A DNA stretch of 8,356 nucleotides from UMGS1649 sp045659265 (GTDB lineage Bacteria; Bacillota; Clostridia; TANB77; CAG-465): positions 1-8,356 of the forward strand of contig JAZOWO010000120.1 in the NCBI GenBank assembly GCA_045659265.1, written 5' to 3'. Positions 1-5,974 of this stretch are shown here, in pieces. Position 1 is the first letter of the stretch. Each line of letters begins with the position of its first letter. The notes beneath the pieces were generated by a model. That model made no database searches and had not been told where the DNA came from. It saw only the letters and a list, made by a program, of their open reading frames with translations. The position numbers and the translations under genes were made by a program.

Positions 1-39
1 TATAATAATACCGAAACGTAAAAGTGGAGGTATTTTTTT
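1..39 (+). promoter_or_regulatory. Leader of the clp gene: possible -10 and strong RBS
   Basis: The window opens with TATAAT (1-6), which would fit a -10 element, but any -35 lies outside the window, so the promoter is only a possibility. A clear Shine-Dalgarno, GTGGAGG (24-30), sits 9 nt before the ATG at 40 and fixes the start of the clp gene. No CtsR heptad pair (GGTCAAA type) or CIRCE element is visible in these 39 bases. Since such sites usually lie further upstream, their absence says little. Confidence 0.45.
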
Positions 40-1527
40 ATGCATGAGTTTACTAAGAAAGCAGAGTCTGTTTTAGAAAAAACAAGACAGTTTGCAATAA
101 AACACAAATATACATATATAGGAACAGAACATATATTGTATGGTTTGGTTAAAGAACAAGCATCGGTTGCTGGGAAAATACTTTTAAAACAAAAGATAAC
201 TGCTAAATATATAGAACAAGAGATATTAAAGATAGATGGTGTAAAAGAAAACGAGGAAAGTATAGAAATAATAGAACCCACCTTTACATTAAGAGCTAAA
301 AAAGTTATAGAAAATAGTATTAAAGAAGCAAATAAAACTGGCGCAAATTATGTTGGTACAGAACATATTCTTCTAGCATTAATGAAGGAAACAGATAGTA
401 TAGCAGTAAGAATATTAATAGAAGCAAGTGTCGATCCAGAAAAGGTATTTACAGATATAATTAAATATATAACAGAAGAGCATTATACAACATCACCATC
501 TAAAAATACTAATACTCAATCACTAAATACATATACTGAAGATATAACTGAGCTTGCAAGAAAAAATAAATTAGAACAGGTTGTGGGGATGGAACCGTAT
601 ATAGCAAGATGTTTGCAAATTCTTTTGAGAAGAAATAAAAATAATGTATTGGTGATAGGCGAAGCTGGAGTTGGTAAAACAAGTCTTGTGTATGCTTTAA
701 CCAAAAGGTTGTTAAAGGAAAATGAAGGAATAAGAAAAAGAGTACTAGAGTTAGATATTTCTTCTATGCTTGCTGGTGCAAAATATAGAGGGGATTTTGA
801 AGAAAGGTTAAAGAAGTGCATTTTGGAAGCGAAAATGGAAGAAGATATTTTGTTGTATATAGACGACATGAGAAACATAGTAAGTTTAGGAAATACAGAA
901 GGCTCTTTAGATGCAGCAAATATTCTTAAGCCATATTTATCTCGTTCAGAGATACAAGTAGTAGGAACCTGTACAACAGAAGAATATGCTAAATATATAG
1001 AAAAAGATATGTCATTAAATAGACTTTTTCAAATAGTAGAGGTAAAGGAACCCACTAAAGAGGAGACATATAATATAATTAATGGAATAAAGCATAAATA
1101 TGAAAAGCACCATAATGTTATAGTTAATGAAAACTTAATAAAAGAAAGCATAGAGTTAGGAAATAGATATATACACACAAGAAGAATGCCAGATAAAATA
1201 ATAGATATTTTAGATGAAGCTTGTGCTAAAGCAAAAACAGAAAAAAGAGAAGATGTATTAATAGAAGATGTAGAAAATGTTATTTCTAAAATATCAAACA
1301 TTCCAATCCAAAAGATAAAAAAGAGTGAGAAAGAAAAACTCATATTGTTAGAAAAAAGATTAAAAGAAAATGTAATAGGGCAAGATGAAGCTATAAAGAA
1401 AATTGCAAATGCCATAAAAAGAAATAGGCTGGGGATAAGAGATACCAAAAGACCTATGGGCGTTTTTCTTTTTACAGGGCCAACACGGCGTTGGAAAAAC
1501 AGAGTTAGTAAAAGCTCTTGCAAATGA
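40..1527 (+). CDS. clpC: ClpC/ClpA-family AAA+ unfoldase, N-terminal part (N domain and D1); frame broken at the D2 Walker A
   Basis: This is the 5' part of a Hsp100 ATPase that unfolds proteins and feeds them to the ClpP protease in the cytoplasm. Residues 1-145 form a double Clp-N domain, with the repeated motif GTEHIL at 28-33 and 106-111. D1 has Walker A GEAGVGKT (207-214), pore-loop motif AGAKYRGDFEERL (245-257), and a Walker B ending IDD (274-276) where the family normally has IDE. The usual double Arg finger (ERRFQ) is NRLFQ (327-331). After LDEA (391-394) the protein reaches the D2 linker (IPIQKI, 421-426) within about 30 residues, so the coiled-coil M domain of classic ClpC is absent, as in ClpA. 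Frame is lost after Thr482, giving a junk tail that stops at 1527. The N domain favours the ClpC name; the M-less layout resembles ClpA. The start is set by GGAGG 9 nt upstream. Read through the shift, the full protein would be 754 aa; B. subtilis ClpC is about 810. Confidence 0.88.
   Translation: MHEFTKKAESVLEKTRQFAIKHKYTYIGTEHILYGLVKEQASVAGKILLKQKITAKYIEQEILKIDGVKENEESIEIIEPTFTLRAKKVIENSIKEANKTGANYVGTEHILLALMKETDSIAVRILIEASVDPEKVFTDIIKYITEEHYTTSPSKNTNTQSLNTYTEDITELARKNKLEQVVGMEPYIARCLQILLRRNKNNVLVIGEAGVGKTSLVYALTKRLLKENEGIRKRVLELDISSMLAGAKYRGDFEERLKKCILEAKMEEDILLYIDDMRNIVSLGNTEGSLDAANILKPYLSRSEIQVVGTCTTEEYAKYIEKDMSLNRLFQIVEVKEPTKEETYNIINGIKHKYEKHHNVIVNENLIKESIELGNRYIHTRRMPDKIIDILDEACAKAKTEKREDVLIEDVENVISKISNIPIQKIKKSEKEKLILLEKRLKENVIGQDEAIKKIANAIKRNRLGIRDTKRPMGVFLFTGPTRRWKNRVSKSSCK
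1486..1486 (+). other. Frameshift site (one extra base) in the clp gene
   Basis: In frame 0 the codons run TTT ACA GGG CCA ACA (1471-1485), encoding FTGPT, the start of the D2 Walker A. Dropping the C at 1486 lets reading continue as GGC GTT GGA AAA ACA GAG, encoding GVGKTE, which is the expected rest of the motif, and then as perfect Clp D2 sequence to 2305. With the base kept, frame 0 gives RRWKNR and a stop at 1525-1527. The spot is not a homopolymer. The ACA-CGG context offers poor re-pairing for a +1 slip, so an indel (a real mutation or an assembly error) is more likely than programmed frameshifting. Confidence 0.9.
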
Positions 1528-1564
1528 GTTATTAGATTCCAAAGAAAATATAATAAGATTAGAC

Positions 1565-2305
1565 ATGTCAGAATATATGGAAAGACATAGTGTGTCAAAG
1601 CTAATAGGAGCACCACCGGGCTATGTTGGTTTTGGGGAATTAGGAACATTAACAGATAGAGTTAAACGTAATCCATATAGTATAATTCTTTTTGATGAAA
1701 TAGAAAAAGCACATCCAGATATATATAATATATTACTTCAACTTTTTGATGATGGACGCTTAACGGATAGTAAGGGAAGTACAATAGATTTTAATAACAC
1801 TATATGTATTATGACATCGAATATAGGTGCTAGAAATATAACAGATACAAAAACATTGGGATTTGCAAAAGTTGATTCGGAAAAAGAAGAATATAATAAA
1901 ATGAAAAGAGAAGTGATGGAAGAGGTTAATAAAAGATTTAGTCCGGAATTCCTAAACAGATTAGATGATGTTATTGTATTTAATAAACTTAGTAAAGAAG
2001 ATGTGTTAAAGATAACAAAGTTAATGTTAAAAAATACTAAAGATAGAATATTGGCTAGAGGCCTTAAAATTGAATTTAACGAAGAATTAGAAAAATACAT
2101 ATCTGTTATAGGGTATGATGCAAAAAGAGGTGCTAGACCGATTTTGAGAGCTATAAGCACTAAAGTAGAAGATGAGTTGTCAGAATACTTGCTAAAAAAC
2201 GAAATTGAAAGAGAAGCAAAAATTAAAATTAGATATATACCAAAGAAAGATAAAATAGAGATAAGCAAGACGTCGCTAAGACGAAAAGTTGAAAAAACAA
2301 GATAA
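1565..2305 (+). CDS. clpC: ClpC/ClpA-family AAA+ unfoldase, C-terminal part (D2 domain)
   Basis: This is the continuation of the gene that starts at 40. Homology really begins at 1487 with GVGKTE; the ATG at 1565 is an internal Met with no ribosome binding site, so it is not a convincing start of its own. In this fragment's numbering, residues 15-26 carry the pore segment GAPPGYVGFGEL, Walker B is ILFDEIEKAH (41-50, intact DE), sensor 1 is TSN (84-86), the Arg finger is in FLNRLDD (129-135), and sensor 2 is GARP (189-192). TLGF (97-100) matches the hydrophobic-Gly-Phe loop with which ClpA, ClpC and ClpX dock to ClpP, so the ancestral protein was a protease partner and not a ClpB-type disaggregase. 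D2 looks catalytically complete once the frame is restored. As the sequence stands, this part would probably not be translated efficiently. Confidence 0.85.
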   Translation: MSEYMERHSVSKLIGAPPGYVGFGELGTLTDRVKRNPYSIILFDEIEKAHPDIYNILLQLFDDGRLTDSKGSTIDFNNTICIMTSNIGARNITDTKTLGFAKVDSEKEEYNKMKREVMEEVNKRFSPEFLNRLDDVIVFNKLSKEDVLKITKLMLKNTKDRILARGLKIEFNEELEKYISVIGYDAKRGARPILRAISTKVEDELSEYLLKNEIEREAKIKIRYIPKKDKIEISKTSLRRKVEKTR

Positions 2306-2317
2306 AAGTGGTATAAT
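2289..2317 (+). promoter_or_regulatory. Near-consensus sigma-A promoter for the sigma region 4-like gene
   Basis: TTGAAA (2289-2294) and a perfect TATAAT (2312-2317) are separated by 17 nt, and TGG directly before the -10 adds an extended -10 motif. The -35 lies inside the end of the clp coding region. Transcription should start near 2324, giving a leader of about 70 nt. By match to consensus this is among the best promoters in the window. Confidence 0.8.
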
Positions 2318-2325
2318 ATTAGTAT

Positions 2326-2342
2326 CATCATTTTTGGTGATG
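2326..2342 (+). promoter_or_regulatory. Small hairpin at the 5' end of the predicted transcript
   Basis: CATCA (2326-2330) pairs with TGATG (2338-2342), and two T-G pairs can extend the stem inward to a TTT loop. It falls at the predicted 5' end of the mRNA, where a stem can protect the transcript from decay. It could also be part of an operator. The stem is short, so this is tentative. Confidence 0.3.
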
Positions 2343-2351
2343 GACGTTAAT

Positions 2352-2408
2352 ATGTTCAAATATAAAAGACAAACAAAATTTTGGAGGTTAAAACATGGAA
2401 AACGTTAA
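2352..2408 (+). other. Possible 18-codon basic leader ORF overlapping the next start codon
   Basis: An ATG at 2352 in the 5' leader opens a frame coding for MFKYKRQTKFWRLKHGKR, ending at TAA 2406-2408. It runs across the ribosome binding site and the ATG (2395) of the sigma region 4-like gene in another frame. Nine of its 18 residues are Lys, Arg or His. The ribosome binding site before it is weak, so it may be chance. If translated, it could block or couple initiation of the downstream gene. Confidence 0.2.
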
Positions 2409-2730
2409 AGTAAAGACACTCAATGAAAAGCGGTTAGCATTCGCGGATGAAAAGGATTATGCTGATAAGTATATCGGCGGCACCTATGATCTTATTTCAG
2501 ATATGTATGAAATGAAGGTCGCACCCAAATTCAAACTCGAAAAAATCTTCGCAACTATGAATTTGCTTACTCTTAAAGAGGAGCTTATCATCAGATACTA
2601 TTACGGTATCGATAGAATTAAGCATAGTGTAGAAGAAATCGCTACTCGTCTTCATATCTCTACCGGAACCGTTAAGGCAATCCTTACAAGAGGTAAGAAG
2701 AGATTCATGGAACTCAATGCAGCAGCTTGA
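2395..2730 (+). CDS. Small sigma-70 region 4-like helix-turn-helix protein
   Basis: This is a 111-residue protein whose C-terminal half resembles region 4 of sigma-70 factors: LLTLKEELIIRYYYGID (57-73), then SVEEIATRLHIS (78-89) and TGTVKAILTRGKKRF (90-104), the expected helix-turn-helix with a basic recognition helix. Region 2, which binds core polymerase and the -10, is absent, so it is not a complete sigma factor. It could bind DNA, act as an accessory or anti-activator factor, or be a divergent regulator. Residues 1-50 are charged and not recognised. The start is well set: GGAGGT (2383-2388) lies 6 nt before the ATG. The gene stands alone between a strong promoter and a terminator. Its codons differ from all neighbours: Ile is ATC 8, ATT 2, ATA 0, and Leu is mostly CTT/CTC, whereas adjacent genes favour ATA and TTA. 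This fits high expression or transfer. No specific function is claimed. Confidence 0.75.
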   Translation: MENVKVKTLNEKRLAFADEKDYADKYIGGTYDLISDMYEMKVAPKFKLEKIFATMNLLTLKEELIIRYYYGIDRIKHSVEEIATRLHISTGTVKAILTRGKKRFMELNAAA

Positions 2731-2746
2731 ACGTAACGTTAAAGAT

Positions 2747-2780
2747 AGAGCATCGGTAAAAAACGATGCTCTTCTATTTT
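2747..2780 (+). terminator. Rho-independent terminator after the sigma region 4-like gene
   Basis: AGAGCATCG (2747-2755) and CGATGCTCT (2764-2772) form a perfect 9-bp stem around an A-rich 8-nt loop, followed by TCTATTTT. It lies 16 nt after the stop codon. The convergent rmuC gene ends about 50 nt beyond it and shows no better terminator of its own. The hairpin may therefore also stop minus-strand transcription, although its T tract on that side is poor. Confidence 0.88.
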
Positions 2781-2826
2781 AAATATTTATATTTATTTTA
2801 TATTAATATTGGTAATTAAAAACATA

Positions 2827-4056
2827 TTATTCTTGTTCTTCTTCTATTTCAGAGTCGCTTAAAGTTGGTAGCATATCATAAAACGCAGCTTCATCTGAAA
2901 TAGGTAATGCTTCTACATTTTTAAGTTTTCTTTCGATAGTACGAGTTTTTCTTGTTGCATCAGACATTGTGTTAGATATTTCAACAAGTTTTTTGTTTGT
3001 TTTTTCAAGTAAATCACCAAATTTAGTAAATTCAGTCTTAACTACACCAAGTAATTCCCAAACTTCACTAGAACGTTTTTCTATTGCTAGAGTTCTAAAT
3101 CCCATTTGTAAGCTGTTAAGTAATGCAACAAATGTTGAAGGACCAGAAATTACTACTCTGTATTTTTGAGATAATGTTTCGCATAAATCCGTGTTTCTAA
3201 TTACTTCACAGTATAGACTTTCTGTAGGTAGGAACATTATACCAAAATCTGTTGTGTATGGCGGATCAAGATATTTTTCGTTTATATCTTTTGCACACTT
3301 TTTAATTTGCATTTCTAATTTCTTTCTAGATTCATCTATAGCTTCTAAATCTCCTGTTTCTTCAGCGGATACAAGTCTAGAATAATCTTCAATAGGGAAC
3401 TTAGAGTCTACTGGTAAAAGAACAGTATCTATATTGTTTTTACCTGGTAGTTTGATAGCAAATTCTACAAAATCGTTAGATTTAGCTTTAGTTTTAACAT
3501 TTGTTAAATATTGTTCTGGTGTTAGGAATTGCTCTAATATATTAGCAAGTTGTATTTCACCCCAGTAGCCGCGGGCTTTAACATTTGTAAACACGTTTTT
3601 AAGATCGCCAACTCCTTTGGCTAAGCTTTGCATTTCGCCTAATCCTTTTTGTACTGATTCTAGATTGTTACTTACTATTTTGAAAGATTCACTAAGTCTT
3701 TTTTCTAGAGTAGATTGAAGTTTTTCATCTACAGTAAGTCTCATTTTTTCTAACTTTTCACCATTATCTCTTTGAATTGAAGTAAGTCTATCTTCTACAG
3801 ATTTACGAATATTTTCTAGTTTAGTTTCGTTTAGTTGTGTAAGATTTGTAATTGCATTTTGTTGTATTGTTGTATTATCTACAATTTTGCCACCTATTGT
3901 ATTAGTAATATCATCACGAGTATTTTTAAGGCTTAACTCGATAACCTTTTTGAAATCTTCTAAATCGTTCTTTTTGTTTTTCTTTAATAGTAACATGCAT
4001 AAAAGCAGGATTACAAGTAAAAGTACGGCTATAATAGCTATTAATGTTGTATTCAT
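2827..4056 (-). CDS. rmuC: RmuC family protein (membrane-anchored, nuclease-like)
   Basis: This protein has 409 residues. Residues 4-24 are a strong membrane segment followed by KKNKKND, which suggests an N-terminal anchor with the rest in the cytoplasm. Residues 31-150 are rich in charged heptad-like sequence with few helix breakers and are likely coiled coil. The RmuC domain follows: GYWGEIQL (163-170), LLPVDSKFPIEDY (213-225), FLPTES (275-280), and SGPSTFVALLNSLQMGFRTL (304-323). The E167 and D217-x-K219 pattern fits the PD-(D/E)XK nuclease fold proposed for the family. E. coli RmuC limits inversion at short inverted repeats; its exact activity is not settled. The acidic C-terminal tail is of unknown role. 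The start is supported by GGGAG 7 nt upstream on the minus strand. It is a single-gene unit, convergent with the sigma-like gene and divergent from the glycosyltransferase gene. Confidence 0.93.
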   Translation of the reverse strand: MNTTLIAIIAVLLLVILLLCMLLLKKNKKNDLEDFKKVIELSLKNTRDDITNTIGGKIVDNTTIQQNAITNLTQLNETKLENIRKSVEDRLTSIQRDNGEKLEKMRLTVDEKLQSTLEKRLSESFKIVSNNLESVQKGLGEMQSLAKGVGDLKNVFTNVKARGYWGEIQLANILEQFLTPEQYLTNVKTKAKSNDFVEFAIKLPGKNNIDTVLLPVDSKFPIEDYSRLVSAEETGDLEAIDESRKKLEMQIKKCAKDINEKYLDPPYTTDFGIMFLPTESLYCEVIRNTDLCETLSQKYRVVISGPSTFVALLNSLQMGFRTLAIEKRSSEVWELLGVVKTEFTKFGDLLEKTNKKLVEISNTMSDATRKTRTIERKLKNVEALPISDEAAFYDMLPTLSDSEIEEEQE

Positions 4057-4080
4057 ATATTCACTCCCTTAATGGTTTTC

Positions 4081-4110
4081 AGTATATCATACAAAACATT
4101 TGTTTGTCAA
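4081..4110 (-). promoter_or_regulatory. Sigma-A promoter of rmuC
   Basis: On the minus strand a perfect TTGACA (plus positions 4110-4105) is followed after 18 nt by TATACT (4086-4081), with TGA just before it as an extended -10. Transcription should begin near 4074, leaving a leader of about 18 nt that carries the GGGAG ribosome binding site (complement of 4064-4068). Confidence 0.75.
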
Positions 4111-4148
4111 TTAGAAGTGAGTAAGATATAAAAAATTATTATTCTTTG

Positions 4149-4177
4149 TTGCGAGTATTATTATTTTGTGATATTCT
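4149..4177 (+). promoter_or_regulatory. Probable promoter of the glycosyltransferase gene
   Basis: TTGCGA (4149-4154) and TATTCT (4172-4177) are 17 nt apart, and TGA precedes the -10 as an extended motif. Transcription would start near 4184, giving a short leader that contains AAGGG (4189-4193) 7 nt before the ATG at 4201. The match is moderate. It points away from the rmuC promoter, so this 110-base gap is a divergent promoter region. Confidence 0.45.
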
Positions 4178-4200
4178 TAACCATAAATAAGGGTGAAAAT

Positions 4201-5361
4201 ATGAATAATAAAAAAGAAACAATTATGATTATGGTGATGATATTTCTTGCAACAATAATCGTAAGAGTATATTGTTTTCCACTATTATCTGGGGACTATG
4301 TTAATTTCCTAGAACCTTGGGTAGAGGAAATAAGAGAAAAAGGTGGATTTGCAGCGCTTAAAGAACCGCTAGGAAACTATAACATACCATATATAATAAT
4401 ATTAATTTTAATATCTTATCTAAAATGTGAACCGCTAATACCAATAAAGATAGTATCAATAATTTTTGATTTTATATGTGCGTTTGCAACATATAAAATT
4501 GTTAATAAGATAACTAATAATAAGAATACAGCGATGGCGTTTTCGGTACTTGTTTTGTGGTTGCCAACAGTTATTATGAATGGAGCGCTGTGGGGCCAAT
4601 GCGATAGTATCTATGGTGCGTTCGTACTTCTAGCAATATATTACTTAATGGAAAACAAGAATATAAGAGCGTTTGTAATGTTAGGATTAGCGTTTGCATT
4701 TAAGTTACAGGCTGTGTTTATACTTCCATTGTTTGTGCTACTATTGTTTAGAAATAAAGATATAAAATGGTATTATTTCTTTATACCAGTGGGGATAGTA
4801 TTACTAGCAGGAATGCCAGCAATAATAGCTGGACAAAGCATAAGTAGTGTGCTTGGAATATATGGTGGACAAGTAGAGACATACAATGCACTAACAGCAA
4901 ACTTCCCAAACATCTATTCAATAATAATTAAGTTCCCATTTGCAGAAGAGTATAATAGTTTAATAACAATAATAGGAATACTAGTAACTATGCTTGTATA
5001 TTTTGCAATATGGCTTGTAGTATTAATTAAAAAGGTAAATTTCGATGAAAAGAAAATACTTCTTGTGGGGTTATGGAGTATAATAATTGCTACATTCTTA
5101 CTACCAAGAATGCATGATAGATATATGTATTTAGCAGATATTTTAAGTGTAATTTGGCTTGTAGTAAATAATAAAAACAAGTTATTACCACTTATGATTA
5201 ATTTAACTTCAACAATAACATATTTGGGGTTCCTATTCTTTGGTGAAGGAGATTATAGCGCATGGGCTGTAATATATACATTAACAGTAATAGAATTTAC
5301 AGTGTATGTATTTAGAGTGTTGTTAGATAAGAAAAAGCTTGATGAAGTAGTCGAAAAATAA
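4201..5361 (+). CDS. Polytopic GT-C glycosyltransferase (Gpi18/mannosyltransferase-like)
   Basis: This is a 386-residue protein with about ten hydrophobic segments, the first at residues 8-26. After it comes the loop GDYVNFLEPW (31-40), whose Asp32 sits where GT-C enzymes keep the acidic residue used in catalysis on the outer face. GALWGQCDSIYG (128-139), FKLQ (167-170) and LPRMHDRYMYL (301-311) are motifs shared by bacterial proteins related to Gpi18 and other lipid-linked sugar transferases. It probably moves a sugar from a polyprenyl-phosphate donor to an extracellular glycan or protein; sugar and acceptor cannot be told from sequence. A GTG at 4168 could extend the frame by 11 residues, but the ATG at 4201 has the ribosome binding site and gives a normal N terminus. 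It lies upstream of an O-acylation gene set in the same direction, separated by a terminator, which suggests related envelope work without strict co-transcription. Confidence 0.82.
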   Translation: MNNKKETIMIMVMIFLATIIVRVYCFPLLSGDYVNFLEPWVEEIREKGGFAALKEPLGNYNIPYIIILILISYLKCEPLIPIKIVSIIFDFICAFATYKIVNKITNNKNTAMAFSVLVLWLPTVIMNGALWGQCDSIYGAFVLLAIYYLMENKNIRAFVMLGLAFAFKLQAVFILPLFVLLLFRNKDIKWYYFFIPVGIVLLAGMPAIIAGQSISSVLGIYGGQVETYNALTANFPNIYSIIIKFPFAEEYNSLITIIGILVTMLVYFAIWLVVLIKKVNFDEKKILLVGLWSIIIATFLLPRMHDRYMYLADILSVIWLVVNNKNKLLPLMINLTSTITYLGFLFFGEGDYSAWAVIYTLTVIEFTVYVFRVLLDKKKLDEVVEK

Positions 5362-5378
5362 TATAAAATATATAAAAT

Positions 5379-5418
5379 AGAAAGTGTATAAAGCTATTGC
5401 TTTTATACACTTTCTTTG
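5379..5418 (+). terminator. Long-stem terminator after the glycosyltransferase gene
   Basis: A 14-bp perfect stem (5379-5392 with 5402-5415; arms AGAAAGTGTATAAA and TTTATACACTTTCT) closes a 9-nt loop and is followed by TTG. The T tail on the + strand is short. On the minus strand the stem would be followed by a T-rich run (complement of 5362-5378), so it may work in both directions or leak on the + strand into the next genes. Confidence 0.75.
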
Positions 5419-5422
5419 ATAT

Positions 5423-5457
5423 TATAATCATACAAGTTTAGACTTGTACAAGGGAGG
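5423..5457 (+). promoter_or_regulatory. -10 element and dyad leader before the O-acylation operon
   Basis: A perfect TATAAT (5423-5428) lies just after the terminator; no good -35 is seen at 16-18 nt, so the promoter is uncertain or may need an activator. Directly downstream is a perfect inverted repeat, TACAAGT (5431-5437), TTAG, ACTTGTA (5442-5448), followed by GGGAGG (5452-5457). The dyad overlaps the expected transcription start, a usual place for a repressor operator. It could also form a 7-bp leader hairpin next to the ribosome binding site. Confidence 0.45.
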
Positions 5458-5466
5458 AAAATAAAA

Positions 5467-5973
5467 ATGTCTAAAAAGAAAATAGCAATAATTGCAGTAG
5501 CAGTTGTAGTTGTAATAGCTGCAGTAGTAGCAGCGGTTGTTCTTCTAAAGCCAGAAGCAAACATTGAAGGCACATTAGAAGAAATAATGGCTAAAGTTTA
5601 TGCTGGATTTGGGGAAGATGAACTTCCAATGTTAGGAGATATGCCTGTTGATGTAACAGATAAAGATGCAGTAGAATATTATCTAGGAACTTCAGAACTT
5701 TCAATAAAAGAAGCATTAGTTCGTGAACCAATGATGGGTTCTATACCACACTCAGTAGTTTTAGTAAGATTAAATGATGCTAAAGATGCTGAAGCAGCTG
5801 TTGCAAAAATTAAAGAAAAAGCTAATCCAAGAAAATGGATATGCGTAGAAGCTAAAAATGTAGTTGTAGATAGCATAGGAGATCTAGTTATATTAATAAT
5901 GGTTGACTCTGAAGGACAAACTACACCAGAAATAGCACCAAAATTAACAGCTAATTTTGGAGGCTTAAAATAG
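5467..5973 (+). CDS. Small membrane-anchored extracytoplasmic protein (possibly DUF4358-like)
   Basis: This 168-residue protein has KKK at 3-5 and one strongly hydrophobic Ala/Val-rich segment at 6-27 with no lipobox Cys, so it is probably a single-pass anchor with residues 28-168 outside. The outer domain has alternating strand-like and charged helical stretches: HSVVLVRL (95-102), a helix with several Ala and Lys (105-119), NPRKWICVEAKNVVVDSIGD (120-139) and VILIMVD (141-147). From memory, similar small proteins, including those called DUF4358, occur beside MBOAT and DHHW genes in Clostridia; I could not confirm the family. It is first in a tight operon: its stop is 1 nt before the start of the MBOAT gene, so translation is probably coupled. 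A supporting role in envelope O-acylation is inferred from this position only. The start is backed by GGGAGG 9 nt upstream. Confidence 0.65.
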   Translation: MSKKKIAIIAVAVVVVIAAVVAAVVLLKPEANIEGTLEEIMAKVYAGFGEDELPMLGDMPVDVTDKDAVEYYLGTSELSIKEALVREPMMGSIPHSVVLVRLNDAKDAEAAVAKIKEKANPRKWICVEAKNVVVDSIGDLVILIMVDSEGQTTPEIAPKLTANFGGLK

Positions 5974-5974
5974 G

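Noticed and set aside
1483..1490. Programmed +1 frameshift at ACA-CGG
   Set aside because: The P-site tRNA for ACA would have to re-pair with CAC, which is poor, and no stimulatory structure or stop codon at the site is evident.
1029..1649. Long minus-strand open frame of 206 codons opposite the clp gene
   Set aside because: It lies fully antisense to clear Clp homology, its translation is low-complexity hydrophobic sequence expected from the reverse of Lys/Glu-rich AT-rich codons, and it has no ribosome binding site.
1738..2331. Minus-strand open frame of 197 codons opposite the Clp D2 region
   Set aside because: It is a shadow of the D2 coding sequence; its Leu/Ser/Ile-rich translation matches no family I recognise.
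2730..2740. AACG-TAA-CGTT dyad just after the sigma-like gene
   Set aside because: Only 4 bp with a 3-nt spacer; it could easily occur by chance beside the stronger terminator hairpin.
4168..4200. Alternative GTG start for the glycosyltransferase gene
   Set aside because: It has no ribosome binding site, overlaps the predicted -10 region, and adds 11 residues before a good anchor; the ATG at 4201 has AAGGG upstream.
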